A stretch of 64,000 nt of DNA from Coriobacteriaceae bacterium (GTDB lineage: Bacteria > Actinomycetota > Coriobacteriia > Coriobacteriales > QAMH01), in assembly GCA_025992705.1 (NCBI GenBank), contig DAJPGJ010000001.1, positions 1,736,001-1,800,000 on the forward strand, written 5' to 3'. Shown here one piece after another: positions 54,101-61,456 of the stretch (positions are counted from its first letter, which is position 1; every line of letters starts with the position of its first letter). The position numbers were made by a program, and so were the translations under genes. A model generated the notes under the pieces. It did not search any database, was not told where the DNA came from, and was given only the letters and a program-made list of their open reading frames with translations.

Positions 54101-55738
54101 GGCACCGCAACGGCCGTCATCACCGGCAAGGGTAATTGCACGGGCACGGTGACGCTCACGTTCACCATCGTCATGGTCATCCTGCCGGAGATGGTCTCGG
54201 CCATTCCCGACCAACCCTACACGGGAAGTGCCATCGAGCCAGGCATCACCGTGGCGAGCACTGGCGTGACGCTCGTCCGCAACGAGAACTACTCCGTCGA
54301 GTTTTCGAACAACGTAAACGCAGGCACGGCAACGGTTACCATCAAGGGCCTCAAGGGAATCCAGGGTGAGGTCACCACGAGCTTCAAGATCACGCCCGTC
54401 AGCCTCGCCTATGCCGCCATCGGGCCCGTTGACTCGTACACCTACACCGGCAACGCGGCGACGCCCACGCCCTACGTCTATCTCTACGGCTTTGGCGACC
54501 TCGAGGCCAACAGGGACTTCGTATACGAGTACCAGGGCAACGTGGATGCTGGAACGGCGCAGCTGCGCGTCGTGGGCAAGGGCAACTTTACCGGAACCAC
54601 CGACTGGCGCGACTGCAGCTTCACCATCAACAGGAAAGACATCTCGTCAGCCACGGTGAGCATCGCGTCGCAGCCCTACACCGGCAAGGCCGTCACGCCG
54701 GATCCGACTGTGAAGATCGACGGAAAGACGCTCGTGAAGGGCACTGACTACCGCGTGAGCTATTACAACAACCTCTATACGGGCGATGCCACCGCCGTCA
54801 TCGAGGGACGCGGCAACTACCGAGGCTCCAAGGAGGCGAGATTCGAGATCACCTCCTCCCTCGCATCCTGCTCCGTATCAGTGAGCAGCGTCGTCTATTC
54901 CGGAGCGGCGCAGACGCCAGCCGTCACCGTCCGCGACAACGGTAACGTCCTCAAGGAGGGCACGGATTACGCAATCGAGGGCTACTCGAACAACGTGAAT
55001 GCCGGCACGGGCACGGTGACGCTCGCCGGCAAGGGCAAATACGCAGGCAAGACGACTGGCAGCTTCAGCATCAGACCGCGCTCGCTTGCGGACGCCACCG
55101 TGAGCATCGCAGCGCAGGCGCACACGGGTAGCGCCCTCACGCCGAGCCCGACCGTCACGCTTGGCGGCTTTGGCACGCTTGTGGAGGGACGCGATTACAC
55201 GCTGAGCTACGCGAACAACGTCAACGTGGGCACGGCAAGCGTGACCGTCACAGGCACCGGCAACTACACGGGGTCGGCGAGGGCGAACTTCGCGATTACG
55301 GAGACGGCATCGAAGCCTTCGGAATCCGATGCGAGCGTATCCATGCAGCGCCTCTACAACCCCCACAGCGGCGAGCACTTCTACACGGCCAGCGAGGCCG
55401 AGCGCGACATGCTCGTAAACGCCGGTTGGAGCTACGAGGGCGCTGGCTGGACGGCACCAGAGCGCTCGAACACGCCGGTGTATCGACTCTACAACGCCAA
55501 CGCTGGCGATCATCACTACACCACGAGCACGGTCGAGCGCGACGCGCTGCTCGCGGCAGGCTGGGCTGACGAAGGCATTGGTTGGTACTCGGACGACCAG
55601 CAGCGCGTGCCGCTCTACCGCCAGTACAACCCCAATGCGACCGCCGGATCGCACAACTACACGACGAGCATCGACGAGCACTGGCAGCTCGTCGGCATCG
55701 GCTGGCAGGACGAGGGCATCAGCTGGTACGGGCTGTAA
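51155..55738 (+). CDS. Giant secreted S8 subtilase with ten Ig-like repeats and DUF5648 triad
   Basis: A 1527-residue surface protease. An N-terminal signal or anchor (LATVLLCAIGGFFFI) and a propeptide (DELVLSFEPGTSADSINKTL) precede the subtilase domain: D232 in AVIDTGCTIGHIDLKDN, H268 in NSHGTHVAGIVSA and S476 in GTSMAAPYVSGIASLF. After a Big-like domain come ten repeats of about 75 residues (roughly residues 625-1385). Each has the plan YTG...P.P.V...G..L..G.DYT..Y..N...GTA.VT..G.GNYTGT...F.I. Three DUF5648 units end it (RLYNPHSGEHFYT, RLYNANAGDHHYT, RQYNPNATAGSHNYTT). No LPXTG sorting signal is seen, so wall attachment probably relies on the repeats. Confidence 0.92.
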   Translation: MKTGAHTNGTKSHVRSRLRAVLSACLATVLLCAIGGFFFIRESGPQQEPPVATEAVTADGQQASSEDQPQPQETRSDEDIARDIELGYVHDELVLSFEPGTSADSINKTLASYDFAATKDVSDQDLDNGFVKVALVDGATVEDSVATLKSSGLAAQPNYLYEVAEGDLPAEAEVGALPNIEPNAAVTINDPDRGNQWALDSLDAYKAWGITKAGETAEGTARANRVSVAVIDTGCTIGHIDLKDNILASYNAKTNQTGAAAVADTNSHGTHVAGIVSARTNNGVGVAGVSYNAGLVIINATNGGTGEDRHMFESTTLAQAYTWLFRQSTVDSSKTNAEYYNVRVINMSLGGKHSANFVGDDILTTKIKQARNGVWVDSNRNETHHDSILTVTAAGNAGTDAPVPFVDYPGDYESCLTVINLWQTYGWTTTNNVVGRYADSNYNVDNTRIKNISAPGTKIRSTLNSAGSYGFKNGTSMAAPYVSGIASLFFTENPDLTADQVVDLIYATATDIDDPGWDRETGYGEINAYHALQVVSAQLGGSENIEYKNRQAVAIEYGDGTGWETYGSTEQWEWSIDNSDTIEMTVDPDTQTVSLVGQKPGSATVTATFKDIDGNPVEGISISKTYTVMPLDISKATVTVPGEHAYTGHEVEPKPLVSMSGTELIEGVDYTVTYSDNVEIGQATVTITGIGNAAGTASGTFSIGKADIFPATLSSIAPLPYTGEAHEPTPTVTLAGFGALVEGTDFTYEYEDNVNAGSGKVHVVGMGNFKGSSSWLLFDITPIDVAGATIDDIPSADYTGSAVAPEPGVTINGKTLVKGTDYTLSYADNVNAGTASITVTGMGNYSGTQTKNFTIAPLDISTATVSGVESSYAFNGAEIKPAVTVVLDGKTLGTDAYDIVYADNLNAGTARITLTGKGNYTGTITKTFDITPIRLEDATIEPIGEQPWRGGAVTPVPVIKAGNIELVVNRDFTVTYSDNTDTGTATAVITGKGNCTGTVTLTFTIVMVILPEMVSAIPDQPYTGSAIEPGITVASTGVTLVRNENYSVEFSNNVNAGTATVTIKGLKGIQGEVTTSFKITPVSLAYAAIGPVDSYTYTGNAATPTPYVYLYGFGDLEANRDFVYEYQGNVDAGTAQLRVVGKGNFTGTTDWRDCSFTINRKDISSATVSIASQPYTGKAVTPDPTVKIDGKTLVKGTDYRVSYYNNLYTGDATAVIEGRGNYRGSKEARFEITSSLASCSVSVSSVVYSGAAQTPAVTVRDNGNVLKEGTDYAIEGYSNNVNAGTGTVTLAGKGKYAGKTTGSFSIRPRSLADATVSIAAQAHTGSALTPSPTVTLGGFGTLVEGRDYTLSYANNVNVGTASVTVTGTGNYTGSARANFAITETASKPSESDASVSMQRLYNPHSGEHFYTASEAERDMLVNAGWSYEGAGWTAPERSNTPVYRLYNANAGDHHYTTSTVERDALLAAGWADEGIGWYSDDQQRVPLYRQYNPNATAGSHNYTTSIDEHWQLVGIGWQDEGISWYGL

Positions 55739-55774
55739 GGCCGGAGGGGCGCTCTTCACTCTTAGCGATGCCAC

Positions 55775-56731
55775 CTATCCCAGTGTGATGAAATTCATCA
55801 CCAGGGAAACCATTGCCTCCTTCTCATCGGGCCGAGATTCGGCAATCATTATGGTCATCGCAACAAGCGTGCTATCATCCACGGTCTTTACTCCATCAAC
55901 GAACAGAATGCCATTCCTGTCGAGAAAATAGAGAAACAGGCATGCTGCGATACGTTTATTGCCATCGTGAAATGAGTGGTTCTTGACCACGAAGTACAGC
56001 AAGTTTGCGGCCTTCTCCTGAATGGACGGGTAGAGATCCTTGCCGTCGAAGGACTGATAGATTGCGGCAATGCTGCTTCTGAACGAGTCGTCCTTCTCAA
56101 CGCCGAAGATGTCGCTTTCCCTCGCGAACCTCATCGACTGAATGAGGCCCATGCACTCCTCATAATCAAGCACGTAGATGGGATGCTTCCCAACAGGACG
56201 ATCAATGCGTTGATGGTCGTAGTCGTCCAGTAAATCCAGAGCTGGCGCATAGGCCTGCACGATATCGAGAATCTGCGCGCTCTCAAGCCCACCAGGCAGC
56301 CGTCTAATGACCTGAACCGCCTGGGAAAGCTGCTGTAAGCGGCGCCTGTTCTCAGCAACACCATCCATGACATAGCGACGCAGAACACCGGTCGCCCAAC
56401 GGCGGAACTCAACACCACGCTGGGACTTCACGCGATACCCTACGGAAATGATTACATCGAGGTTATAGTACTCGACTTGGTACATCTTCCCATCTGTAGC
56501 AGTTGTCGCATATTTTGCGACAACTGAATCAGCGGAGTCAGAGAGCTCTTCCTTGAGGGCATTACCGATGTGCTTGCCAATAGTCTTGATATCCCGGCCG
56601 AACAACAATGACATTTGTTGACGGTTAAGCCAAACATCTTCGCTCTCAACATCAACGGTGACGTCAAGCGATACCTCACCATCAGAAGAATCAAACAAGA
56701 TTATTTGGCGGTTTGGACTACTTTTACTCAT
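55775..56731 (-). CDS. RhuM-Fic family protein (Fic/AMP-transferase domain)
   Basis: A 318-residue two-domain protein. The N-terminal RhuM-like part (about 1-140) includes EDVWLNRQQMSLLFGRDIKT, KMYQVEYYNLDVIISVGYRV and RGVEFRRWATGVLRRYVMDG. The C-terminal Fic domain carries the active-site loop HSFHDGNKR at residues 252-260, which normally transfers AMP from ATP to a target protein. No separate antitoxin ORF is next to it, and no clear inhibitory S/TxxxE helix was identified. Its start is the ATG at 56731. It sits convergent with the giant subtilase. RhuM-Fic genes are typically accessory and often lie in genomic islands; the cellular target is unknown. Confidence 0.9.
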   Translation of the reverse strand: MSKSSPNRQIILFDSSDGEVSLDVTVDVESEDVWLNRQQMSLLFGRDIKTIGKHIGNALKEELSDSADSVVAKYATTATDGKMYQVEYYNLDVIISVGYRVKSQRGVEFRRWATGVLRRYVMDGVAENRRRLQQLSQAVQVIRRLPGGLESAQILDIVQAYAPALDLLDDYDHQRIDRPVGKHPIYVLDYEECMGLIQSMRFARESDIFGVEKDDSFRSSIAAIYQSFDGKDLYPSIQEKAANLLYFVVKNHSFHDGNKRIAACLFLYFLDRNGILFVDGVKTVDDSTLVAMTIMIAESRPDEKEAMVSLVMNFITLG

Positions 56732-56840
56732 GATGACACCATCCGTATCAAAGCATCGTTTATATAACCCAATTATAATCGAACATATGTTCGATGTAAA
56801 TAGAAAACGAAGCCTGTCCGGTCCGGATGTGTGGAGCCTT

Positions 56841-57824
56841 TCACTCCCCCATCACGCGGTAGACCTCGAGCTCCCAACGGCGTCGGTTGGCGCGCGCCAC
56901 GGAGTCCAGGATGGTGCCGGCGGCAAACGAGAGCGCGGCGCACAGCATGAGCGCGACGGCGAGGACCGCCGAGGGAAGCTTGGAGACGTAGCTCGTGTCG
57001 AGGTACTCGGCGATGACCGGGACGCCGGCGATGAGCCCGAGCGCGACAAAGAGCACGGACACCCAGCCGAAGAATGCCATGGGACGGTAGTCGCGGAACA
57101 GGCTCGCGATGGCGGCGAGCACGAGCATGCCGTCGGAGTAGGTGGACAGCTTGCTCTCCGATCCCTCGGGACGGTCGCGGTAGTCGACGGGCACGTCCAC
57201 GACACGCCAGCGGCGGTCGACGGCCCAGACCGAGATCTCGGTCTCGACCTGGAAGCCCTCCGACATGACGGGCATGGTCTTTACGAAGGCGCGCGAGAAG
57301 GCGCGGTAGCCTGTCATGACGTCATTGGAGGAATGGCCGTAAAGCAGGCGAATGAGCCTTCGCACGAGGTTGTTACCGAACTTATGGAAGCGCCGTCCGT
57401 TCTCTGCATCGTAGGAGCCGTTGGAGATACGGTCGCCCACCGCCATGTCGGCATTACCATCGACAATGGGCGCCAGCAAACGGACGGCCACCTCGGCGGG
57501 GTAGGTGTCGTCGCCATCGACCATGATGTAGTAGTTGGCATCAACGTCGCGGAACATCGAACGCACGACGTTGCCCTTGCCCCGACGCGGCTCTCGGCGC
57601 ACGACGGCGCCCGCCGCGGCGGCGATGGCGGCCGTGTCGTCGGTGGAGGCGTTGTCGTAGACGTAGATTACGGCCTCGGGCAAGGCGGCGCGGAAGTCAC
57701 CCACCACCTTGGCGATGGTGGCGGCCTCGTTGTAGCAGGGGATGAGGACGGCAACGCCAGAGCCGCGGAGAGCGGGAGTAGGCTGGAGGCTATCAACAGA
57801 GCGTTGCGTAGAGCTATCGGACAA
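56841..57824 (-). CDS. GT2 polyprenyl-phosphate glycosyltransferase with two C-terminal membrane spans
   Basis: A 327-residue transferase. The GT2 domain shows VAVLIPCYNEAATIAKVVGD, VYVYDNASTDDT, RRGKGNVVRSMF, the metal-binding MVDGDDTYPAE and DVMTGYRAFSRAFVKT. Two hydrophobic segments follow (MAFFGWVSVLFVALGLIAGV, LPSAVLAVALMLCAALSFAA), as in GtrB-like enzymes that load a sugar on undecaprenyl phosphate. It starts at a TTG at 57824 with GAGG nine bases upstream. It is GC-rich compared with the island to its right, so it probably belongs to the chromosomal backbone. No partner flippase or GT-C gene is adjacent. Confidence 0.87.
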   Translation of the reverse strand: MSDSSTQRSVDSLQPTPALRGSGVAVLIPCYNEAATIAKVVGDFRAALPEAVIYVYDNASTDDTAAIAAAAGAVVRREPRRGKGNVVRSMFRDVDANYYIMVDGDDTYPAEVAVRLLAPIVDGNADMAVGDRISNGSYDAENGRRFHKFGNNLVRRLIRLLYGHSSNDVMTGYRAFSRAFVKTMPVMSEGFQVETEISVWAVDRRWRVVDVPVDYRDRPEGSESKLSTYSDGMLVLAAIASLFRDYRPMAFFGWVSVLFVALGLIAGVPVIAEYLDTSYVSKLPSAVLAVALMLCAALSFAAGTILDSVARANRRRWELEVYRVMGE

Positions 57825-58232
57825 GATGCGTTACCTCACATGGACAGCTGGGAGGGGTATCAAGTGACTACAGTATACCGCGCAGACAAAGTGAAACTTG
57901 CTAAGGCTTTCTGCAGACCGCAGCTTGGGTATCCATGAATTGCTTTCACTCCAAAGCCACTCCAAAGTTATTTTGGCAAAGAGTAATACTGCGAGGGATC
58001 ATTTGAGCTGTTCCCGTGTCACACGAGCAGCCTCTTTTCGACCAGGGGCTTAAGCGTTTTAGAACTAAAGACTGAGATCTGTCCCGGCTCTTCCAAATTC
58101 CATTGATTTGCCAGATAGGATACGGGTTCAAATCCGGACCAGCCGAATGGTCCAGCATATCGCCCAGACGCCCAATCCAGAAGCGAAGCCTTGCAGAGGC
58201 ATGCGCCGTATCTACGTATGCCCCGCAATGCC
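57825..58232. other. Non-coding gap at the island edge, with a tRNA-like 3' fragment
   Basis: About 400 bases without a credible gene, where composition begins to fall towards AT. Around 58125-58145 the sequence GGGTTCAAATCCGG resembles a tRNA T-arm, but the stem pairs poorly and no cloverleaf can be drawn, so it is not a functional tRNA. It might be an old attachment-site remnant. Confidence 0.25.
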
Positions 58233-59408
58233 TTACTTCAATACAAGCGGACTATCTTCGAGTCTCTCGATAAACACATTCAAAAGATCATCCAGATAAG
58301 CGAAGAAATCCCTTAGAGAGCCGGTTTTTATCAGGCCATCTTCATTTTGGAAATATTGGATGTTCTCAAAGAATCGCTCTCTCATACGCAAAAGACCTTG
58401 GCGTGCTCTTTCTCGTGATTGCCCCGAGGGCACAACGACATCGTAAACAACAAGCAGTGCGGCAAAATCAACAGCAATAGGAACACGTTTCACCGGGTTC
58501 AGGCTTGCTGAATGGACGGGGTAGTTCTGCTCGAGAATCCGTACCGTGCCTGTTCTCGATCTAGACCTATGCCTTACGTTCAGGGAGTTTAGGAGGCAAT
58601 CATTATGGGCGGCAGCATTTCTTAATGTCTGCACGCTTCTCAACAAATTTTTTATATCTTTGCATGTCTTCGCTTCGTCAGCGGCACTGGAAAGCAGCCC
58701 GTCTTTCATGAAGCACATCTTATAGAAAGATATAGTTGTGCCAAAGGTGAGCAATTCTACTAAACACCAATATGGCGGAATCTTACCCTCATATTTTTCT
58801 GCCAAACCCTTTGAGTAGGGCGAATTGAGCATGTTTTTAACCGAGTCAGCGATATGATTTGGATTGATATTGTGCAACACGCCGTCTACCTGCTCTTTAA
58901 TTCCATTAGCCGTTTCTACGATATCATCGATAGTCGCATCACTTGATACCATCGCACACTTTTTGGCAATTTCATCAATGTAATGAAGCGCTTCTTCAGC
59001 GGCCAGGTTTTCCTTCTGTTGCTGAATGGCCGAGCATTTTGATTTGCTTATAAACGACGCAGCAAGTTCGTATGGGTCGACTTGGCATTTCATGGCTCCA
59101 CGATTTATGCGCACCTTTAGATAATGCTCGATATCTAAGGTTAAATTGAGAATTTCATCCCTGAACGCTTTGTCGAGCCTTGACAACTCAACAAGCTCAC
59201 CGAAGTCAAGACTAATATAGGTACCCTTTTTACTATCAACTTTCTGGTATGTCTCGTAGTTTTTGCAAAACGCCTTGAGCTTGAAGAGAAAGACCTTATT
59301 CTCAAGAAACCGTTCGGCATCTTTTTCGTTTATCAGGTTAAATGTTATGCCCTTGTTCTTCTTGAGGAAGTCGACTTGTTGAGCGGGAGACAATAGCTTT
59401 TTATCCAC
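58233..59408 (-). CDS. Abi_2-family abortive-infection-like protein
   Basis: A 391-residue protein matching the Abi_2 (AbiD/AbiF-like) family of phage-defence proteins. The N-terminal segment LLSPAQQVDFLKKNKGITF, then FLENKVFLFKLKAFCKNYET and LDIEHYLKVRI are typical. The C-terminal part contains PPYWCLVELLTFGTTISFYK and TLRNAAAHNDCLL, an R-x4-H motif (R263, H268) characteristic of HEPN ribonuclease folds. The start is GTG at 59408, preceded by AAGGAAG. The open frame continues into the insertion sequence, but those codons are foreign. The IS lies 22 bases upstream and probably separates the gene from its promoter. AT-rich composition suggests horizontal acquisition. Confidence 0.8.
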   Translation of the reverse strand: MDKKLLSPAQQVDFLKKNKGITFNLINEKDAERFLENKVFLFKLKAFCKNYETYQKVDSKKGTYISLDFGELVELSRLDKAFRDEILNLTLDIEHYLKVRINRGAMKCQVDPYELAASFISKSKCSAIQQQKENLAAEEALHYIDEIAKKCAMVSSDATIDDIVETANGIKEQVDGVLHNINPNHIADSVKNMLNSPYSKGLAEKYEGKIPPYWCLVELLTFGTTISFYKMCFMKDGLLSSAADEAKTCKDIKNLLRSVQTLRNAAAHNDCLLNSLNVRHRSRSRTGTVRILEQNYPVHSASLNPVKRVPIAVDFAALLVVYDVVVPSGQSRERARQGLLRMRERFFENIQYFQNEDGLIKTGSLRDFFAYLDDLLNVFIERLEDSPLVLK

Positions 59409-59422
59409 GTTCTTCCTTACAT

Positions 59423-59430
59423 TGAAAAAA
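59423..59430. other. 8-bp target-site duplication, left copy
   Basis: TGAAAAAA immediately left of the insertion sequence, identical to 60768-60775 on the right. Eight bases is usual for IS256-group transposition. Confidence 0.9.
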
Positions 59431-59457
59431 GGGTTATAGGACAAAACGTGTTGATGG

Positions 59458-60582
59458 CTAATCCCATTCGGCGCGCCATGGGAGAGCATGCCTGAGTTCT
59501 GCCCAGACTAGCCCATCGCCCCACTCTTCAGGACCATCGGTTCTCTGAGATTCTGTCGATACTTGCCTGCACAGTTCCTCTATATCGTCATCCGTAGGCA
59601 TGGTTTTCAGAATCTCAGCTGCCGGAAGCGGGACTTCCGTATGAACATAGCACCACCAAAAGATAGCCTTCGCCCTTCTCATCAAACTCAGCCCTCGATG
59701 GTCTCTCAGCATGCGTCTGAGCTGTGCGTTGATTCCTCCCTCGATCTTGTTGTTCATGCTCGGGATTGGCCCGTCGCAGGTAAGCTCTGGATCCAGGAAG
59801 GTGAACAGCAGGTTCTTGCTCACGAGCCTGTTCAAGCCGTTCCTCGCCGTTACCAGCCTCTCATGCGTCCAGCGCATCCGTCCGCTTTCCTCATCGAGGG
59901 TCCTTTCGGCGAGGAAACCCTCCCACCTGGAACACCATGCGCTATAGGCTTCAAGCCAGGCCAATGCTGAAGCCACCTCCTTGATCGCGAGCAGCTCCTT
60001 GGCCAATCCGTAGAGTTCGACTCCGGCTTGCAGCTTGGGACGTGACGTCGTCTGCGCCCTGACTTGGCAAAAAGCATGGAAGGTGCAGCGTTGGACGCGG
60101 GTTGTCGGCCATACCCTCTTGCGCGCTTTCTCGAATCCCGTGCCGCCATCGCAGACCACGACATCCGGCGGGGGTATCTTGCCCATGAGGGCAGCCCATG
60201 ACCTCGAGTTCTCCGAACGCGCGAGATACCAGCCGATCACATGCTCTTGGGTGCAGGCGATCAAGACGACGACGTTGCGGGCCAGATAGATGCCATCTGC
60301 GAAGACGACATGGTGGACCTCCCCTGTGATCGGAGCCAGCGGCCAGATGCTCCAGAACTTTGAACACTTGCGTCTGAACGTACGGCCGCCACCGGCCATG
60401 TCTGCCTGGCGCTCGTTCGAGAGAAGCCATTTGAGGAAGGTCTTTAGCTGCTTTGCGGTGTTATCTAGTTTGTGCGTGGTGGTCGCCCTGCAAGACTTGC
60501 AAAGCCAACGCTGCGATCCTGCAGCAGTCTTGCCGTTCCGTACCATCTTGCCCCCGCACACAGGGCATTTGATGTTGTTCAT
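59458..60582 (-). CDS. IS1249-like transposase
   Basis: A 374-residue transposase. The N-terminus is a zinc-ribbon DNA-binding region (CPVCGGKMVRNGKT and WLCKSCRATTTHK). The catalytic core has HHVVFADGIYLARNVVVLIA with the first Asp, VVVCDGGTGFEKARKRVW with the second, the TFHAFCQVRAQT segment, and PSMNNKIEGGINAQLRRML, which supplies the Glu of a DDE triad. This plan is that of MULE/IS256-group transposases such as IS1249. It is intact, with an ATG start at 60582, and its stop is two bases from the left terminal repeat. Confidence 0.9.
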   Translation of the reverse strand: MNNIKCPVCGGKMVRNGKTAAGSQRWLCKSCRATTTHKLDNTAKQLKTFLKWLLSNERQADMAGGGRTFRRKCSKFWSIWPLAPITGEVHHVVFADGIYLARNVVVLIACTQEHVIGWYLARSENSRSWAALMGKIPPPDVVVCDGGTGFEKARKRVWPTTRVQRCTFHAFCQVRAQTTSRPKLQAGVELYGLAKELLAIKEVASALAWLEAYSAWCSRWEGFLAERTLDEESGRMRWTHERLVTARNGLNRLVSKNLLFTFLDPELTCDGPIPSMNNKIEGGINAQLRRMLRDHRGLSLMRRAKAIFWWCYVHTEVPLPAAEILKTMPTDDDIEELCRQVSTESQRTDGPEEWGDGLVWAELRHALPWRAEWD

Positions 60583-60653
60583 GCCCGTAATTCAAACACG
60601 GGCAACTTTCAGAGGGATTTTATGGCACCTGATCTGGGGATATGCTTGAATCT

Positions 60654-60670
60654 ATCAACACGTTTTGTCC
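60654..60670 (-). repeat. Internal copy of the IS end sequence
   Basis: ATCAACACGTTTTGTCC repeats exactly at 60743-60759 inside the right terminal repeat, 89 bases away. The flanks around both copies share weaker similarity (ACAACTTT or GCAACTTT blocks), suggesting an old tandem duplication of the right end. Confidence 0.7.
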
Positions 60671-60767
60671 ACCCTCATAATTGGACGCAGACAACTTTGA
60701 AGGCACTTTTACGCACTCTCACCTGGAGAAACAGATGAAATCATCAACACGTTTTGTCCTATAACCC

Positions 60768-60775
60768 TGAAAAAA
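60768..60775. other. 8-bp target-site duplication, right copy
   Basis: TGAAAAAA, identical to 59423-59430. Confidence 0.9.
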
Positions 60776-60824
60776 CGCCCTGACACGCGGGCGCATCAAG
60801 GCGTTAAAAGCGCGAAGCGCTTTT
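60776..60824 (-). terminator. Paired hairpins interrupted downstream by the IS
   Basis: On the minus strand an 8-bp stem (CGCCTTGA with TCAGGGCG, one G-U; 60776-60803) runs directly into TTTTTT, a rho-independent terminator shape. Just upstream is a perfect AAAAGCGC-GAA-GCGCTTTT hairpin (60806-60824). The T-tract forms part of the IS target duplication, so a copy remains on each side of the IS. Confidence 0.6.
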
Positions 60825-61456
60825 TGGTTCGAGCATAGAATAGCATACGGTGATTTATAAGATGTTGTGGATAAGTGGAGTATTCCGACGAAATGCCATT
60901 CTTTCCTACAAAACGACATCGCATAGTTGGATTTATTCGAATAAATATTTAAACGGAATCTCGTAGTTATCCACATATTTTGTGAATAGTGACAACAGGT
61001 ATACAAGATATGGGATAGGAGGATGTAAGCAGGGTGCTTTGACACGTATCTTTGAAACACTTGATATTGCTCGTGAACGAATCTCGATGGCTAAGAGCAT
61101 TTAACGCGTCTCTGCGTTTTAGTTTCCTGTTTCGATAGATCAGAGGATGCGGACAAATAGAACTTGTCGATTTCAGATGCTCAGCTCTAAGGCGTCTTAA
61201 GGATGTCGCATGCGCTATGCGACTCAAAAAGTCCATTCTTGTCTGTGACCTAATTCCCAACCTAACCATCCTTAACTTCTGCAAATACGAGGAGTCTCTC
61301 GCGTGAGACATTCGATGAACGTAAAACGAGACACACTCTGGAGTAGAATAAAGGTCAGAAAATCCCGAAAGCTCACTACCGGGAAAGTGACCATCCGCCA
61401 TTTATTTTGCCAGCGCCCCAAAGCTCGCAAGAGCTAATAGCGTTCGGAGTGCAACT
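60825..61456. other. AT-rich stretch without a recognised gene
   Basis: About 630 bases. Short frames on the minus strand (for example 60967-61401) lack a ribosome site and family resemblance. A perfect hairpin GTCGCAT-GCGCT-ATGCGAC lies near 61204. The end contains the promoter region and GGAG site of the following gene. Confidence 0.4.

Larger units (their letters stand above)
59431..60767 (-). mobile_element. Insertion sequence, IS1249-like (IS256 group), 1337 bp, apparently complete
   Basis: Perfect 26-bp terminal inverted repeats (59431-59456 and 60742-60767; outer bases GGGTTATAGGACAAAACG) bracket one transposase gene, and identical 8-bp duplications flank the element. Perfect ends, duplication and an intact transposase point to a recent insertion. 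It landed in the T-tract of a terminator-like hairpin upstream of the Abi_2 gene. A diverged second copy of the right end lies inside the element (60654-60670). Confidence 0.92.

Noticed and set aside
58060..58160. A functional tRNA gene
   Set aside because: Only a T-loop-like stretch is present; the T stem has mismatches and no acceptor, D or anticodon arms can be drawn.
60967..61401. A 144-residue minus-strand ORF in the AT-rich gap
   Set aside because: No ribosome site, no family resemblance, and erratic composition; kept as unassigned sequence.
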